From NCBI GenBank assembly GCA_023100825.1, contig CP095846.1, forward strand, positions 2,356,001 through 2,420,000: a DNA stretch of 64,000 nt. Direction: 5' to 3'. The notes under the pieces are model-generated. The model saw only the letters and a program-made list of their open reading frames with translations. It was not told the DNA's origin and searched no databases. Position numbers and translations under genes: made by a program. Positions 16,634 to 26,190 of the stretch are shown here, in pieces. The stretch is from Nocardioidaceae bacterium SCSIO 66511. GTDB taxonomy: Bacteria > Actinomycetota > Actinomycetes > Propionibacteriales > Nocardioidaceae. Positions within the stretch are counted from its first letter, which is position 1. Each line of letters begins with the position of its first letter.

Positions 16634-19098
16634 GCGGACCGATGCTGCTCGCGGCCCATGTGGTCGTGTACGCAGCGATCCCGATGTCGTTCGCGCTGTT
16701 GCGGCGTCCGGCCCGGGAGATCGCGTTCTACCTCTACATCGGCTTGGTGCTCCTCGCCGGGGGCCTGATCGGGTCGGTCTACGTACTCCCGGTCACCGGA
16801 GGCATCCCGGCGGGCAGCATTCTGTACGTCACGCTGATGTTCTCCAGCCTGCTGCTGGTGGTGCTCGAGCGCGACGCGCGGGTCGTGCGTACGGTCATCA
16901 GGGTCGTGCTCGGGGTCGAGGTCTTCAAGTTCGTCGCCTTCGCGCTTGCGACGTACGCGCTCCGAGACGGCAATGCGATCAACCCGTTGGACACCAGTCC
17001 GGAGCTACTCGACGACTCGCTCATGGTGACCCTTCTAGGCGGCACTCTGATCGTCGTCGAGCTGGTCGCCCTGACCGTCGTGCTCGAGGTCCTCAAGCGA
17101 CGGATCAACGGTCCGGTGGTCCTCGGGGCGTCGTACGTCGCGATCTTCGTCGCTCTGCTCTGCTTCGACGGCCTCATGCTGCCCTTCATCGCGCTGTCTT
17201 CCCCGGCCGACTTCGGCGAGCTCATGCAGGTCGGCGTCCGGGTCAAGCTCGTTCTCGGCCTGTCCTTCAGCGTTCCCCTGATCGTGTTCCTGATCGTGTT
17301 TCGCCAGCAGCTGGCTGCCTTCCGGCGGGCGCGGGTTCCGTTGCAGGAGCTGCTGATCGGCCCGCGCGAGGACCTCGTCCGCGAGCTCGAACGGCAGCGA
17401 GAGGCGATCCGGGCCTCGGCCGAGCAGTACCGACAGCTGGTCGAGTCGACGGGTGACGTCGTGGTGACGAGCACGGTTGAGGGCGTCATCACCAGCTGGA
17501 ACCGGGCCGCCGAGAAGGTGTACGGCTACACCCACGACGAGGCCGTCGGTTCGTCGATGGAACTGGTGACGACCTCCGACCAGCTCGCGGATCTCGCACA
17601 GCTCGTGCACCGGGCGTCTGAGGGCATGACGATCGCCGGACACGAGACGACCCACCGGCGCCGCGACGGCACAGCGGTCGACGTCTCGCTCACCGTGTCG
17701 CCCGTGATCGACCACGGCGATTCGATCATCGGCCTGTCCTACATCGGGCGCGACATCGGTGAACGTCGCCGGATGGAACGGACGCTCACGTACCAAGCGC
17801 GCCACGACGCACTGACCGGTCTTCCGAACCGGGTGTACCTCGAAGACGCCATCGCCGACCTCGCGCGCTCCCGAAACGGACCTCGATCCGTCGCCGTGCT
17901 CTTCGTCGACATCGACCGGTTCAAGATCGTCAACGATGCGGCGGGCCACCATGTCGGCGACGGCCTGCTCATCGAGGCGGCCGCTCGGCTCCGCGCCATC
18001 ATCGACGCAAGCGAAACGGTGGCACGGTTCGGCGGAGACGAGTTCGCGTTGCTCTGCCCTGGGCGCGACCTCGAGTCGACCACCGGGCTCGCGAGACGGC
18101 TGCTGGACGCACTGACGGACCCGTTCGAGATCGCCGGGCACCGGTTCTTCGTGAGCGCGAGTATCGGGATCGCCGTCGACTCCGCCGCACACGCCACGGA
18201 GCTCGTACGCCGCTCCGATATGGCGATGTACGCCGCCAAGGCGCAGGGGAGCGGGACCTGGCGCCTGTTCGACCAGGCGATGGACGATCGCGCCCGCCGC
18301 GCGCTCGTGCTCGGGAGCGACCTCGGGCGAGCGATCGAGGCGAGCGATCTCGAGCTGCACTACCAACCGATCATCGACCTGCGTTCGGGCCGGCTGCGGT
18401 CGGTGGAGGCGCTCACCCGCTGGCGACACGACCTACGCGGGTACGTCGACCCGGAGGAGTTCGTATCGGTCGCCGAGGAGACCGGTCTGATCACCCAGCT
18501 CGACACCTGGGTGATGAACCGTGCCTGTCGCGACGGCGCTCGGCTGCTGGCGACGCACACCCTGCCCGCCGACGGGCACGTCGCCGTCAACCTGTCGGTG
18601 CAGGACATCGTCGACCCGGCGTTCGAGACCGTGCTCCTCGACGCGATCGACGGCGCGGGGCCGCCGTTTCATGCCGACAAGCTGATGCTCGAGCTGACCG
18701 AGAGAGTCCTGATGCGAGACGTCGAGCGCACGGCCGCCCGGCTTCGCAAGCTGACGGCGCTCGGGGTACGTGTCGCGATCGACGACTTCGGCACCGGCTA
18801 CGCGTCGCTTGCGTACCTGCGGCCGTTCCCGACCAGCACGTTGAAGATCGACCAGACCTTCGTCGCCGGCATCGTCACCAACGCCAGTGACCTCGCGATC
18901 GTACGATCGGTCGTCGACCTCGCCCATGCGATCGGGCTCGAGACCGTCGCCGAGGGCGTCGAGACCGAGACTCAGCTGGATCTGCTCCGCGAGATGCGGT
19001 GTGACGCCGCGCAGGGGTTCCTGTGGGGGCCGGCGATGGCCGTCGACGGCCTCATCGAGGGATATGCGGCCTCAGGCCGCCTTGCGAGCGGACGGTGA
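16630..19098 (+). CDS. Membrane PAS-GGDEF-EAL cyclic-di-GMP enzyme
   Basis: An 822-residue protein with a membrane sensor region of seven or eight helices (about residues 5-240) and a short coiled coil. A PAS domain follows (VESTGDVVVTSTVEGVITSWN, about 275-390), then a diguanylate cyclase domain with an intact GGDEF (468-472), then an EAL phosphodiesterase domain with intact EAL (593-595), LTERVLMRD and DDFGTGYASL. Both catalytic signatures are preserved, so it could make and degrade cyclic di-GMP, with signal input through the membrane and PAS parts. The start is GTG 16630, overlapping the small upstream frame; ATG 16642 is an alternative. The 3' end overlaps the convergent membrane-protein gene by 27 bp. 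Confidence 0.9.
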   Translation: MSGPMLLAAHVVVYAAIPMSFALLRRPAREIAFYLYIGLVLLAGGLIGSVYVLPVTGGIPAGSILYVTLMFSSLLLVVLERDARVVRTVIRVVLGVEVFKFVAFALATYALRDGNAINPLDTSPELLDDSLMVTLLGGTLIVVELVALTVVLEVLKRRINGPVVLGASYVAIFVALLCFDGLMLPFIALSSPADFGELMQVGVRVKLVLGLSFSVPLIVFLIVFRQQLAAFRRARVPLQELLIGPREDLVRELERQREAIRASAEQYRQLVESTGDVVVTSTVEGVITSWNRAAEKVYGYTHDEAVGSSMELVTTSDQLADLAQLVHRASEGMTIAGHETTHRRRDGTAVDVSLTVSPVIDHGDSIIGLSYIGRDIGERRRMERTLTYQARHDALTGLPNRVYLEDAIADLARSRNGPRSVAVLFVDIDRFKIVNDAAGHHVGDGLLIEAAARLRAIIDASETVARFGGDEFALLCPGRDLESTTGLARRLLDALTDPFEIAGHRFFVSASIGIAVDSAAHATELVRRSDMAMYAAKAQGSGTWRLFDQAMDDRARRALVLGSDLGRAIEASDLELHYQPIIDLRSGRLRSVEALTRWRHDLRGYVDPEEFVSVAEETGLITQLDTWVMNRACRDGARLLATHTLPADGHVAVNLSVQDIVDPAFETVLLDAIDGAGPPFHADKLMLELTERVLMRDVERTAARLRKLTALGVRVAIDDFGTGYASLAYLRPFPTSTLKIDQTFVAGIVTNASDLAIVRSVVDLAHAIGLETVAEGVETETQLDLLREMRCDAAQGFLWGPAMAVDGLIEGYAASGRLASGR

Positions 19099-19701
19099 AC
19101 TGCCCGCGCCCTCCGTGCCGTTCTGTAGACCACTCCCGCGCACCGGTCGGGGCGCGGGCACCTTAGGGCGCTCCTGCGGCTCGTCCTCTTCGTCATCGTG
19201 TGCGGCGGCGATGATCGAGGTGGCGAGGCACAGCAGGCCGAGGATCAGGGTGAACGCGATCCAGACCGTGTTGATCGGGCCGACCAGCGGATCGGGGCTG
19301 TGCGAGCCGATCATCTCGTAGGGCACGATCACGGCACTGATCATCACGGTGAGCGCGGCACCCAACGGTCGCAGCCAGTCCTGCCGCGACGCGGCGAGCA
19401 GCTCCTCGCGGGCGCGAACCTGTGCGCGGAACTCCGGAAGTTCTCGTGGCGGCAAGGTCGCCAACCACGCGCGATGGCGGTCGTTGCGCTCGCGCTGAGC
19501 CGAACGCGTACCGAAGTGGGCGAGCAGGCCGGCGATCAGCAGTGCCGCCGCGGCTGCGACGACGATGACGGAAACGCCGAGCGGTAGGCCGATGAAGGAC
19601 AGAACGGAAACGGCGAGCGAGGTCAGGGTGATGGTCGTGAGGCCGACGCCCAGCGGCGCATTCTCGAGTCGTTCGTATATGCTCCGTGCGCGCCCCGCCA
19701 T
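19072..19701 (-). CDS. Hypothetical four-helix membrane protein
   Basis: 209 residues, not recognised as a named family. Two hydrophobic helices lie at about residues 25-62 and two more at about 110-165. They flank a charged central stretch containing HRAWLATLPPRELPEFRAQV and a helix REELLAASRQDW. The tail is acidic then proline- and serine-rich (DDEEDEP, SSPSARKAA) and probably cytoplasmic. The last 27 bp are shared tail-to-tail with the GGDEF-EAL gene. Codon use resembles its neighbours, which supports its being real. Confidence 0.6.
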   Translation of the reverse strand: MAGRARSIYERLENAPLGVGLTTITLTSLAVSVLSFIGLPLGVSVIVVAAAAALLIAGLLAHFGTRSAQRERNDRHRAWLATLPPRELPEFRAQVRAREELLAASRQDWLRPLGAALTVMISAVIVPYEMIGSHSPDPLVGPINTVWIAFTLILGLLCLATSIIAAAHDDEEDEPQERPKVPAPRPVRGSGLQNGTEGAGSSPSARKAA

Positions 19702-19878
19702 GTCTGTGTTATCCCTCCGCGTGTGTTGAACCCACCTTCTATGGTGAACCCTCGAACGGCCTTTCGCGTTCCCGACGCGAGGTGATATAGGTCATGCTGG
19801 CGCAAAACGCGAGGTTTGAGTCGCGTCCGACAACGGAACGATGCGGGTACCGATCGATCCGACCCGGAGGCACCATCG

Positions 19879-21429
19879 ATGACCCGTCCCGTAGTCCGTA
19901 CCCTCGCCGCCGTTGCGGGCATCGCCCTGACGACGACGCTGATCGGCAGCCCACCCAGCTCCGCAGCACAGTCGACCGCGACCGAGCCGCCTGAGCAGTT
20001 CCGGGGCTACTGGGTCGACGGGTTCAACGAGGGCATCTACGACGCGGACGAAGTCACCGAACTGGTCGATGCGGCGCAAGACGTCGGCGCCAACGCACTG
20101 ATCGTCCAAGTCGGGCGCAGGTTCGACTGCTTCTGCAACAACTCGCTGTACCCGCGCTCGGACGAGAAGGGTCTCGACCCGGAGCCGTACGACCCGCTGG
20201 CAGAAGTCATTGCGCAGGGCCACGAGGCCGGGCTCGAGGTGCACGCCTGGGTCAACGCGACAACGCTGTGGAACGAGGCCGACCCGCCCGAGTCGTCCGA
20301 TCACGCGTTCAACAAGCACGGGCTCGACGCACACGGCCGCGACCGCTGGCTCAACAAGCGAGTCGACGGTGAGGAGCTCGTCGGCGACAACTCCTACATG
20401 GACCCGGCGAACCCCGATGCCGTCGACTACCAGGTGCGCGCGATCGCATCGCTCACGCGCAACTACGACGTCGACGGCGTGAACCTCGACTACATCCGCT
20501 ACCCCGACAACGAAGCGGAGTTCCAGAACGACTGGGGTTACTCGGAGACGTCGCTCGCCCGGTTTGCGGCCGAGACCGGGCGATCCGACCGGCCGAAGCC
20601 GACCGATCCGCAGTTCGCACAGTGGCGTAGAGACCAGGTGAGCAACCTGGTTCGCAAGATCTTCCTCCGGATGTACCAGGTCGATCGAAGCGATCGACTC
20701 AGCATCAACGGCATCACCTATGCGTACGGTCCGCAGACGTACGGCGGATGGGAACAGACCCGGCCGTACCTGAATGTGCTGCAGGACTGGAAGGGCTGGA
20801 TCGACGAAGGCATCATCGACACGGTCACGGCGATGAACTACAAGCGCGAGTGGATGCCCGACCAGGAGCAGATGTTCGACGAGTGGAACCGCGCGCTCGC
20901 GAACTATCGCGGCGACCGCCACGTCGTCTCCGGCCCCGCGCTCTACCTGAACGAGATCGCCGACTCCGTGGCTCAGGCCGCAGAGATCGACGCGCTGCCT
21001 CTCGACGGCTGGATGGGATACGCGTACGCGAACGCGTCGAAGACGGCGGCAGAGTCCGAGGACCCTGCGGTCAAGGACTCGGAACGCTCGAAGCTCGCGG
21101 CCGCCCTGCGTGACGAGGTGTTCACCGACGACGCCGTCGTGCCGGAGATGGATTGGAAGGCCGAGCCGCGTACAGGCAACATCTCCGCGAAGGTACGGGC
21201 GCCGCGCCGACTCGAGGACCAGCTGGACGTCCAGGTGACGCCGCTCGGCGAGACACCCGGACGTGCACAGGTGGTGCGTACCGACGGCAACGGATGGTTC
21301 GGTGTCGTCGACCTCGAGCCGGGCAGGTATCGGCTGAAGGTCGTCGAGCCCGGTGTGCGCAGTCGCGTCGCGCGGGTCCGCGTACGTGCAGGCGCCGTCG
21401 TACGCGCCCAACTGCGGGCTCAGAGGTAG
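19879..21429 (+). CDS. Secreted GH10-like glycosidase (DUF187/GHL10 type)
   Basis: 516 residues with a Sec signal peptide (hydrophobic core LAAVAGIALTTTLIG, cleavage near SSAAQS). The family-typical FRGYWVDGFNEGIYD opens a TIM barrel, with VTELVDAAQDVGANALIVQVG, a VHAWVNATTLW strand, VDGVNLDYIRYPD and DTVTAMNYKREW. A C-terminal beta domain of about 90 residues follows (carboxypeptidase-regulatory-like: GRAQVVRTDGNGWFGVVDLE). Related proteins act on exopolysaccharides or cell-wall glycans, but the substrate is not known here. ATG 19879 follows GGAGG by 8 bp. The end overlaps the convergent fusA-like gene by 10 bp. Confidence 0.78.
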   Translation: MTRPVVRTLAAVAGIALTTTLIGSPPSSAAQSTATEPPEQFRGYWVDGFNEGIYDADEVTELVDAAQDVGANALIVQVGRRFDCFCNNSLYPRSDEKGLDPEPYDPLAEVIAQGHEAGLEVHAWVNATTLWNEADPPESSDHAFNKHGLDAHGRDRWLNKRVDGEELVGDNSYMDPANPDAVDYQVRAIASLTRNYDVDGVNLDYIRYPDNEAEFQNDWGYSETSLARFAAETGRSDRPKPTDPQFAQWRRDQVSNLVRKIFLRMYQVDRSDRLSINGITYAYGPQTYGGWEQTRPYLNVLQDWKGWIDEGIIDTVTAMNYKREWMPDQEQMFDEWNRALANYRGDRHVVSGPALYLNEIADSVAQAAEIDALPLDGWMGYAYANASKTAAESEDPAVKDSERSKLAAALRDEVFTDDAVVPEMDWKAEPRTGNISAKVRAPRRLEDQLDVQVTPLGETPGRAQVVRTDGNGWFGVVDLEPGRYRLKVVEPGVRSRVARVRVRAGAVVRAQLRAQR

Positions 21430-23567
21430 GCCGCGGCGAGTTCTGGTGGCATCGGCTCGTAGTGGTCGAGCGAACGGGTGAACGTACCCGTGCCGTGGGT
21501 GGCCGATCGGAGGTCGATCGCGTAGCGCACCAGCTCGGTGGCGGGTACGTGTGCGCGGACGACCGTGCCTGCTTCGTCGTCCTTGTCGGTGCCGAGCAGC
21601 CTTCCGCGTCGCGCGGACAGATCGCTCATCACCGCACCGATGAGCTCGTCGGGGATGCTCACGGCGATCTCGTCGTAAGGTTCCAGGATCGACACACCCG
21701 CGCGCTCTGCCGCAGCTCGCAGCGCGAAGCCGCCAGCGGTCTGGAAGGCGGAATCGGAGGAGTCGACGCTGTGCGCCTTACCGCCGGTCAGCGTCACCCG
21801 TACGTCGACCAGCGGGTGACCGCTGCGTACGCCTCTACCGAGCTGGGCGCGAACGCCCTTCTCCACGCTGGGGATGAACTGACGGGGTACGGCGCCGCCG
21901 ACGACCTTCTCGACGAACTCGAAACCGCTCCCTTCGGGCAGCGGCTCGACGTCTATCTCGCAGATCGCGTACTGGCCGTGGCCACCGGACTGCTTGACGT
22001 GCCGGCCGAGCCCGCTGGCCGAGGAGGCGACCGTCTCTCGCAGCGGCACTCGCAGCGTGATCTGCTCGACATTGACGCCGAACCTGGTGCGTAGCCGGTT
22101 CAGTGCCTCGTCGGCATGTGACTCACCCATCGCCCAGAGCACGAGCTGACGGGTCTCGGGGTTGTTCTCGATCCGCAGCGAGGGGTCCTCCGCGGCCAGC
22201 CGGCTCAGCGCCTCGGGCAGCTTGTCGTCGTCGGACTTCGATGCCGCCTCGAGCGCGATCGGCAGCAACGGAGTCGGCATGGCCCACGGCCGGAGCAGCC
22301 GCGGCAGATCCGGGTGCGAGAGCGTGTCGCCGGTCTCGGCGCGAGTGAGTCGGCCGATCAGTGCGACGTCACCAGCGACGACGTGTTTGGCCGCCTGCTG
22401 TTGCTTGCCGAACGGGTACGCAAGCGATCCGACCCGCTCGTCCTCGTCATGTTCCAGATGCCCGGAACCGGCTCCGAAGAAGGAGGTGAAGTGACCCGAG
22501 ACGTGTACGGTCTCGTCGCCGTCGAGCGTGCCCGAGAAGACCCGGACGAGGCTGACCCGGCCGACGTACGGATCGCTCGTCGTCTTGACTACCTCGGCCA
22601 CCAGGGGCCCGTCGGGATCACACGGCAACGGTGCGGTCGCGACTCCGACGGGAGTGAACAACTCGGGTGTCGGGTGGCTCGCCGGTGACGGAAATGCGCG
22701 TACGAGGAGGTCCAGCAACTCTTGTGCACCGACCCCGGACGCGGCCGTTGCAACGACCGGGTAGAACGAGCCGCGGGCAACAGCGCGCTCGAGATCGGCG
22801 ATCAGCACTTCCTCGGAGATGTCCTCCCCGCCGACGTAGCGGTCCATCAGGGACTCGTCCTCGGACTCCTCGATCACCCCTTCGATCAGCTCACCTCGAA
22901 GCTCGGTCTCGGCCGTACGTTTCGCTGCGGTAGGGGAGTCCTCGATCATCACGTTGCGCAGGTCTGCGCCGCGGTGGTCGTAGAACGTCGCGCTCAGCAA
23001 GCCGACCAGCCCGATGAGCTCACCGGCCTCCGAGACGGGTATGAACACCGGCAGCACCTTCTCGCCGAATGCGGCTTGTGCCTGGGAGAGGACGCCGTCG
23101 TAGTCGGCACTGGCGTGGTCGAGCTTGGTGATCGCGACCACGCGCGGCATCCCGACGTCGGCACACTCCCGCCAGAGCGCGGTCGTCGCATGGTCGATGC
23201 CCTCATTGGCCGCAACGACGAACAGCGCACAGTCGGCGGCGCGGAGGCCGGCACGCAGCTCGCCGACGAAGTCCGCGTACCCGGGTGTGTCGATCAGATT
23301 GACCTTCGTACCCCGGTGCACCAGCGGCGCGACCGACAACGACATCGACCGGTGGTGTGCCTGCTCGGCCTCGTCGAAATCGCACACCGTGGTGCCGTCG
23401 GCGACGGTACCGGCGCGGGGGATCGTGCCGTTCGCTGCGAGCAACGTCTCCACCAGAGTTGTCTTACCGGAGGAGCTGGGCCCGATCAGGACGACGTTGC
23501 GAATCCTGTCAGGCCCGAAGTCGCCTGGGTCGGCCCTGCCGTCGTCGGAGGCGCTCTTGTCGCTCAT
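21420..23567 (-). CDS. fusA2: Elongation factor G-like GTPase (EF-G2)
   Basis: 715 residues with all five EF-G domains. The G domain carries P-loop GPSSSGKTT (about 29-37), DTPGYADFV (G3) and TKLD (G4, in place of NKxD). The later domains show GESHADEALNRL and VDVRVTLTGGKAHSVDSSD. The altered P-loop and G4 motif match the actinobacterial EF-G2 paralogue group (Rv0120c type) rather than housekeeping EF-G. The mycobacterial paralogue lacks normal ribosome-dependent GTPase activity, so a role in ordinary translocation should not be assumed. Start ATG 23567 (MSDKSASDD) is chosen over an upstream extension rich in Arg. Confidence 0.88.
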   Translation of the reverse strand: MSDKSASDDGRADPGDFGPDRIRNVVLIGPSSSGKTTLVETLLAANGTIPRAGTVADGTTVCDFDEAEQAHHRSMSLSVAPLVHRGTKVNLIDTPGYADFVGELRAGLRAADCALFVVAANEGIDHATTALWRECADVGMPRVVAITKLDHASADYDGVLSQAQAAFGEKVLPVFIPVSEAGELIGLVGLLSATFYDHRGADLRNVMIEDSPTAAKRTAETELRGELIEGVIEESEDESLMDRYVGGEDISEEVLIADLERAVARGSFYPVVATAASGVGAQELLDLLVRAFPSPASHPTPELFTPVGVATAPLPCDPDGPLVAEVVKTTSDPYVGRVSLVRVFSGTLDGDETVHVSGHFTSFFGAGSGHLEHDEDERVGSLAYPFGKQQQAAKHVVAGDVALIGRLTRAETGDTLSHPDLPRLLRPWAMPTPLLPIALEAASKSDDDKLPEALSRLAAEDPSLRIENNPETRQLVLWAMGESHADEALNRLRTRFGVNVEQITLRVPLRETVASSASGLGRHVKQSGGHGQYAICEIDVEPLPEGSGFEFVEKVVGGAVPRQFIPSVEKGVRAQLGRGVRSGHPLVDVRVTLTGGKAHSVDSSDSAFQTAGGFALRAAAERAGVSILEPYDEIAVSIPDELIGAVMSDLSARRGRLLGTDKDDEAGTVVRAHVPATELVRYAIDLRSATHGTGTFTRSLDHYEPMPPELAAAYL

Positions 23568-23660
23568 GGTCCAACGCTGCTCCTCTTGCGCGCGGTGCAC
23601 AAGCCCGCGCCCGGTCAATTTCGTTGGACACCGGAGCCGTCGACCCACTTGGATGTTGCG

Positions 23661-24071
23661 ATGAGTTGCTTCTTATCGCATACGACCATCGACTGCCGTG
23701 ATGCCTACCAGCTCTCCGAGTGGTGGAAGCCGGTGCTGGACTACACCGACATCGAAGGCGACCCCAACCTCCCGGGTCACGAAGAGTGCATGATCGTCGA
23801 CCCGGACTCGGGTCACAAGCTGCTCTTCATCGAGGTGCCCGACACCGAGCTTCCGGCCAAGCGGATCCACCTCGACCTCCGGCCGCGTACGCGCGACCAG
23901 GACGACGAGGTGGCATGGCTGTTGGAGTACGGCGCTACCGAGCTGGCCGACCTTCGTGGCAAGTACGGCCCCGGCACCGGCTGGGTGACGATGGCCGACC
24001 CCGAGGGCAACCAGTTCTGCGTACTTCGGTCGCCGCAGCAGCTGGCCGAGGCGCAGGATCAACAGGACTAG
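23661..24071 (+). CDS. VOC-superfamily (glyoxalase-like) protein
   Basis: 136 residues with the two beta-alpha-beta-beta-beta repeats of the vicinal-oxygen-chelate fold. The first begins FLSHTTIDCRDAYQLSEWW, the second follows KRIHLDLRPRTRD, and the end is WVTMADPEGNQFCVLRSP, the usual C-terminal strand. This is the Glyoxalase_6 type common in actinobacteria, with no assigned substrate. It is divergent from EF-G2 (93 bp between starts). Confidence 0.8.
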   Translation: MSCFLSHTTIDCRDAYQLSEWWKPVLDYTDIEGDPNLPGHEECMIVDPDSGHKLLFIEVPDTELPAKRIHLDLRPRTRDQDDEVAWLLEYGATELADLRGKYGPGTGWVTMADPEGNQFCVLRSPQQLAEAQDQQD

Positions 24072-24100
24072 GTAGGGGCCGCGACCCGCAACCTGCTTCG

Positions 24101-25039
24101 TCAGCGGTAAGGGGCGAGGGCGTCGAGGATGCGTTGCTCGGCGCCCCCGAGACCCCACCGGGCGGCGAACTCACCGAAGCGCTCGGCGTCGCTGTCTGCG
24201 ACCGCACGAAGCGCCAGGTCGGGGTCACCGACGGGTGCGTCGGCCGCGACGCGGACCACGCGCGGTGCGACGTCGAGATAGTCCGAGCCTTCGACGATGT
24301 TCTGCCGGGCCCGCGGCTTGATCTTCGACCAGCGATCGGCCGCCGCCTCCCTGATCGCGTCGAGGGTCTCGAACTCTCGTACGAGCGCCGCCGCGGTCTT
24401 GTCGCCGATCCCGGCGATACCCGGCAGGCCGTCGGACGGGTCGCCTCGCAACACCGCGAAGTCGACGTACTGGTCGGGGCGTACGCCGTACTTCTCGACG
24501 ATCACCTCGTCGGTCACCTGCTCGAGGTTGCCGACTCCACGTGCCGTGTAGAGCACCCGCCGCGACCTCGCATCGTCGACGAGCTGGAACAGGTCGCGAT
24601 CGCCCGTGACGATGTCGACGGGTCCGTCCCAACGATGCGTGAGAGTGCCGATCACGTCGTCCGCTTCGTTCTCGGCCGCGCCGACGACCGCGATGCCGAG
24701 GATCGACAGTGCCTCCGCGATCAGCGGCACCTGCGGGGAGAGCAGATCGGGTGTCTCCTCGACATCGGCGTCGTCTTCGACCACTTCTACGACTCGATGT
24801 GCCTTGTACGTCGGGAGGAGCTCGACGCGCCATGCCGGTCGCCAGTCATCGTCCCAGCAGGCGGCGAGTGCATCCGGCCGATAGTCGGAGACCAGCCGGG
24901 CGACGAAGTCGAGCAGCCCGCGCAAGGCGTTGACCGGAGTACCGTCAGGCGCGCGGATGCTGTCGGGAATCCCGAAGAACGCCCGGAAGTACAACGACGC
25001 GGTATCGAGCAGCAGCAGACGCTTCGCGGTATCGGCCAT
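24101..25039 (-). CDS. Stand-alone 5'-3' exonuclease (PolA N-domain family)
   Basis: 312 residues, matching the N-terminal FEN-like domain of DNA polymerase I without the polymerase. The PIN-like core shows LLLLDTASLYFRAFFG, the acidic cluster ENEADDVIGTL, TGDRDLFQLV and the helix-hairpin-helix DGLPGIAGIGDKTAAALV. Such enzymes remove 5' flaps and RNA primers in repair and replication. It is divergent from the M24 peptidase gene with only 30 bp between starts, so the promoters must overlap. Confidence 0.9.
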   Translation of the reverse strand: MADTAKRLLLLDTASLYFRAFFGIPDSIRAPDGTPVNALRGLLDFVARLVSDYRPDALAACWDDDWRPAWRVELLPTYKAHRVVEVVEDDADVEETPDLLSPQVPLIAEALSILGIAVVGAAENEADDVIGTLTHRWDGPVDIVTGDRDLFQLVDDARSRRVLYTARGVGNLEQVTDEVIVEKYGVRPDQYVDFAVLRGDPSDGLPGIAGIGDKTAAALVREFETLDAIREAAADRWSKIKPRARQNIVEGSDYLDVAPRVVRVAADAPVGDPDLALRAVADSDAERFGEFAARWGLGGAEQRILDALAPYR

Positions 25040-25069
25040 GGCCCGATCCTGCCACGATAGGCTGCGCGT

Positions 25070-26179
25070 GTGACATCAGATCTGCGTCAACGACTGTTGC
25101 GTGCTGGCGAGCTCGCGGCCGAGCACGGCATCGACACACTGCTCGTCTCGCCCGGCTCCGACCTGCGATATCTCACCGGATACGACGCCAAACCGCTCGA
25201 ACGGCTGACGTGCCTGGTGCTGCCCGCCGGACACCCGCCTGCGCTCGTCGTGCCACTGCTCGAACGCCCCGCGGCCGAGGCCGCCGGAGTCGCCGACCTC
25301 GGCATCGAGATCGTCGCCTGGAACGAAACCGACGACCCGTACGCGGTAGTCGCGCGCTACATCGACGCCGACGCCCCCACGGTCGCGTATGACAACCAGA
25401 TGTGGGCCGAGAAGGTGCTCGCCTTCGCCGACGCCATGCCGGGCGCGAAGCAGACGCTGGCCGGCGAGGTCATCGGCGCGCTCAGGATGCGTAAGAGCGC
25501 GTACGAGATCGACCTGCTGCGCGACGCCGGCGCCGCCATCGACCGCGTGCATGCTCGCATGGGCGAATGGCTACGGCCGGGCCGCACCGAACGCGAGGTC
25601 GGTGCCGACATCGCCGCCGCGATCATCGACGAGGGGCACGCAACGGTCGACTTCGTCATCGTCGGCTCCGGGCCCAACGGCGCATCACCGCATCATGAAG
25701 TCTCCGATCGCGTGATCGGCGAGAACGAGCCGGTGGTGATCGACATCGGCGGTACGACCGAGGCCGGATACTGCTCCGACTCGACGCGTACGTACGTCAC
25801 CGGCTCGCACGTCCCGGACGATTTCGCCGCCTACTACGCGGTGCTGCAACAGGCGCAGCAGGCACAGTGCGAGTACGCCCGGCCCGGCGTAACAGCTGCG
25901 TCGGTCGACAAGGTGGGCCGCGACATCATCGCGTCCGCCGGTTACGGCGACGCGTTCATCCATCGCACGGGTCACGGGATCGGCATGGAGACGCACGAGG
26001 ACCCCTACATCGTCGACGGCAACGACCTCGTGCTCGAGGCCGGGATGGCCTTCTCGATCGAGCCGGGCATCTACGTGGAGGGCAAGCACGGAGCACGGAT
26101 CGAAGACATCGTCGTCTGCACCGACGACGGCGCCGAGCGGCTCAACGTGCGTCCCCGCGACCTCGGCGTCCTCGGCTAG
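25070..26179 (+). CDS. M24 family aminopeptidase (Xaa-Pro dipeptidase type)
   Basis: 369 residues: an N-terminal creatinase-like domain (to about residue 140) and a pita-bread catalytic domain. The five metal ligands are visible in VVIDIGGT, DSTRTYV, HRTGHGIGMETHE, FSIEPGIY and ARIEDIVV. It cleaves Xaa-Pro peptides in the cytoplasm. The GTG start at 25070 lies 7 bp after TAGGCT (25057-25062) and has no ribosome site, so the mRNA is probably leaderless. An Lrp-type gene follows after 11 bp. Confidence 0.88.
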   Translation: MTSDLRQRLLRAGELAAEHGIDTLLVSPGSDLRYLTGYDAKPLERLTCLVLPAGHPPALVVPLLERPAAEAAGVADLGIEIVAWNETDDPYAVVARYIDADAPTVAYDNQMWAEKVLAFADAMPGAKQTLAGEVIGALRMRKSAYEIDLLRDAGAAIDRVHARMGEWLRPGRTEREVGADIAAAIIDEGHATVDFVIVGSGPNGASPHHEVSDRVIGENEPVVIDIGGTTEAGYCSDSTRTYVTGSHVPDDFAAYYAVLQQAQQAQCEYARPGVTAASVDKVGRDIIASAGYGDAFIHRTGHGIGMETHEDPYIVDGNDLVLEAGMAFSIEPGIYVEGKHGARIEDIVVCTDDGAERLNVRPRDLGVLG

Positions 26180-26190
26180 GAGACGGGTCC

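Noticed and set aside
17035-18429. 464-codon minus-strand frame inside the GGDEF-EAL gene
   Set aside because: It is antisense to conserved PAS and GGDEF codons and its product is Arg/Asp/Val-rich without family features: a GC-rich shadow.
22722-23660. Long plus-strand extension upstream of the VOC gene at 23661
   Set aside because: It is antisense to EF-G2; ATG 23661 begins exactly at the VOC fold.
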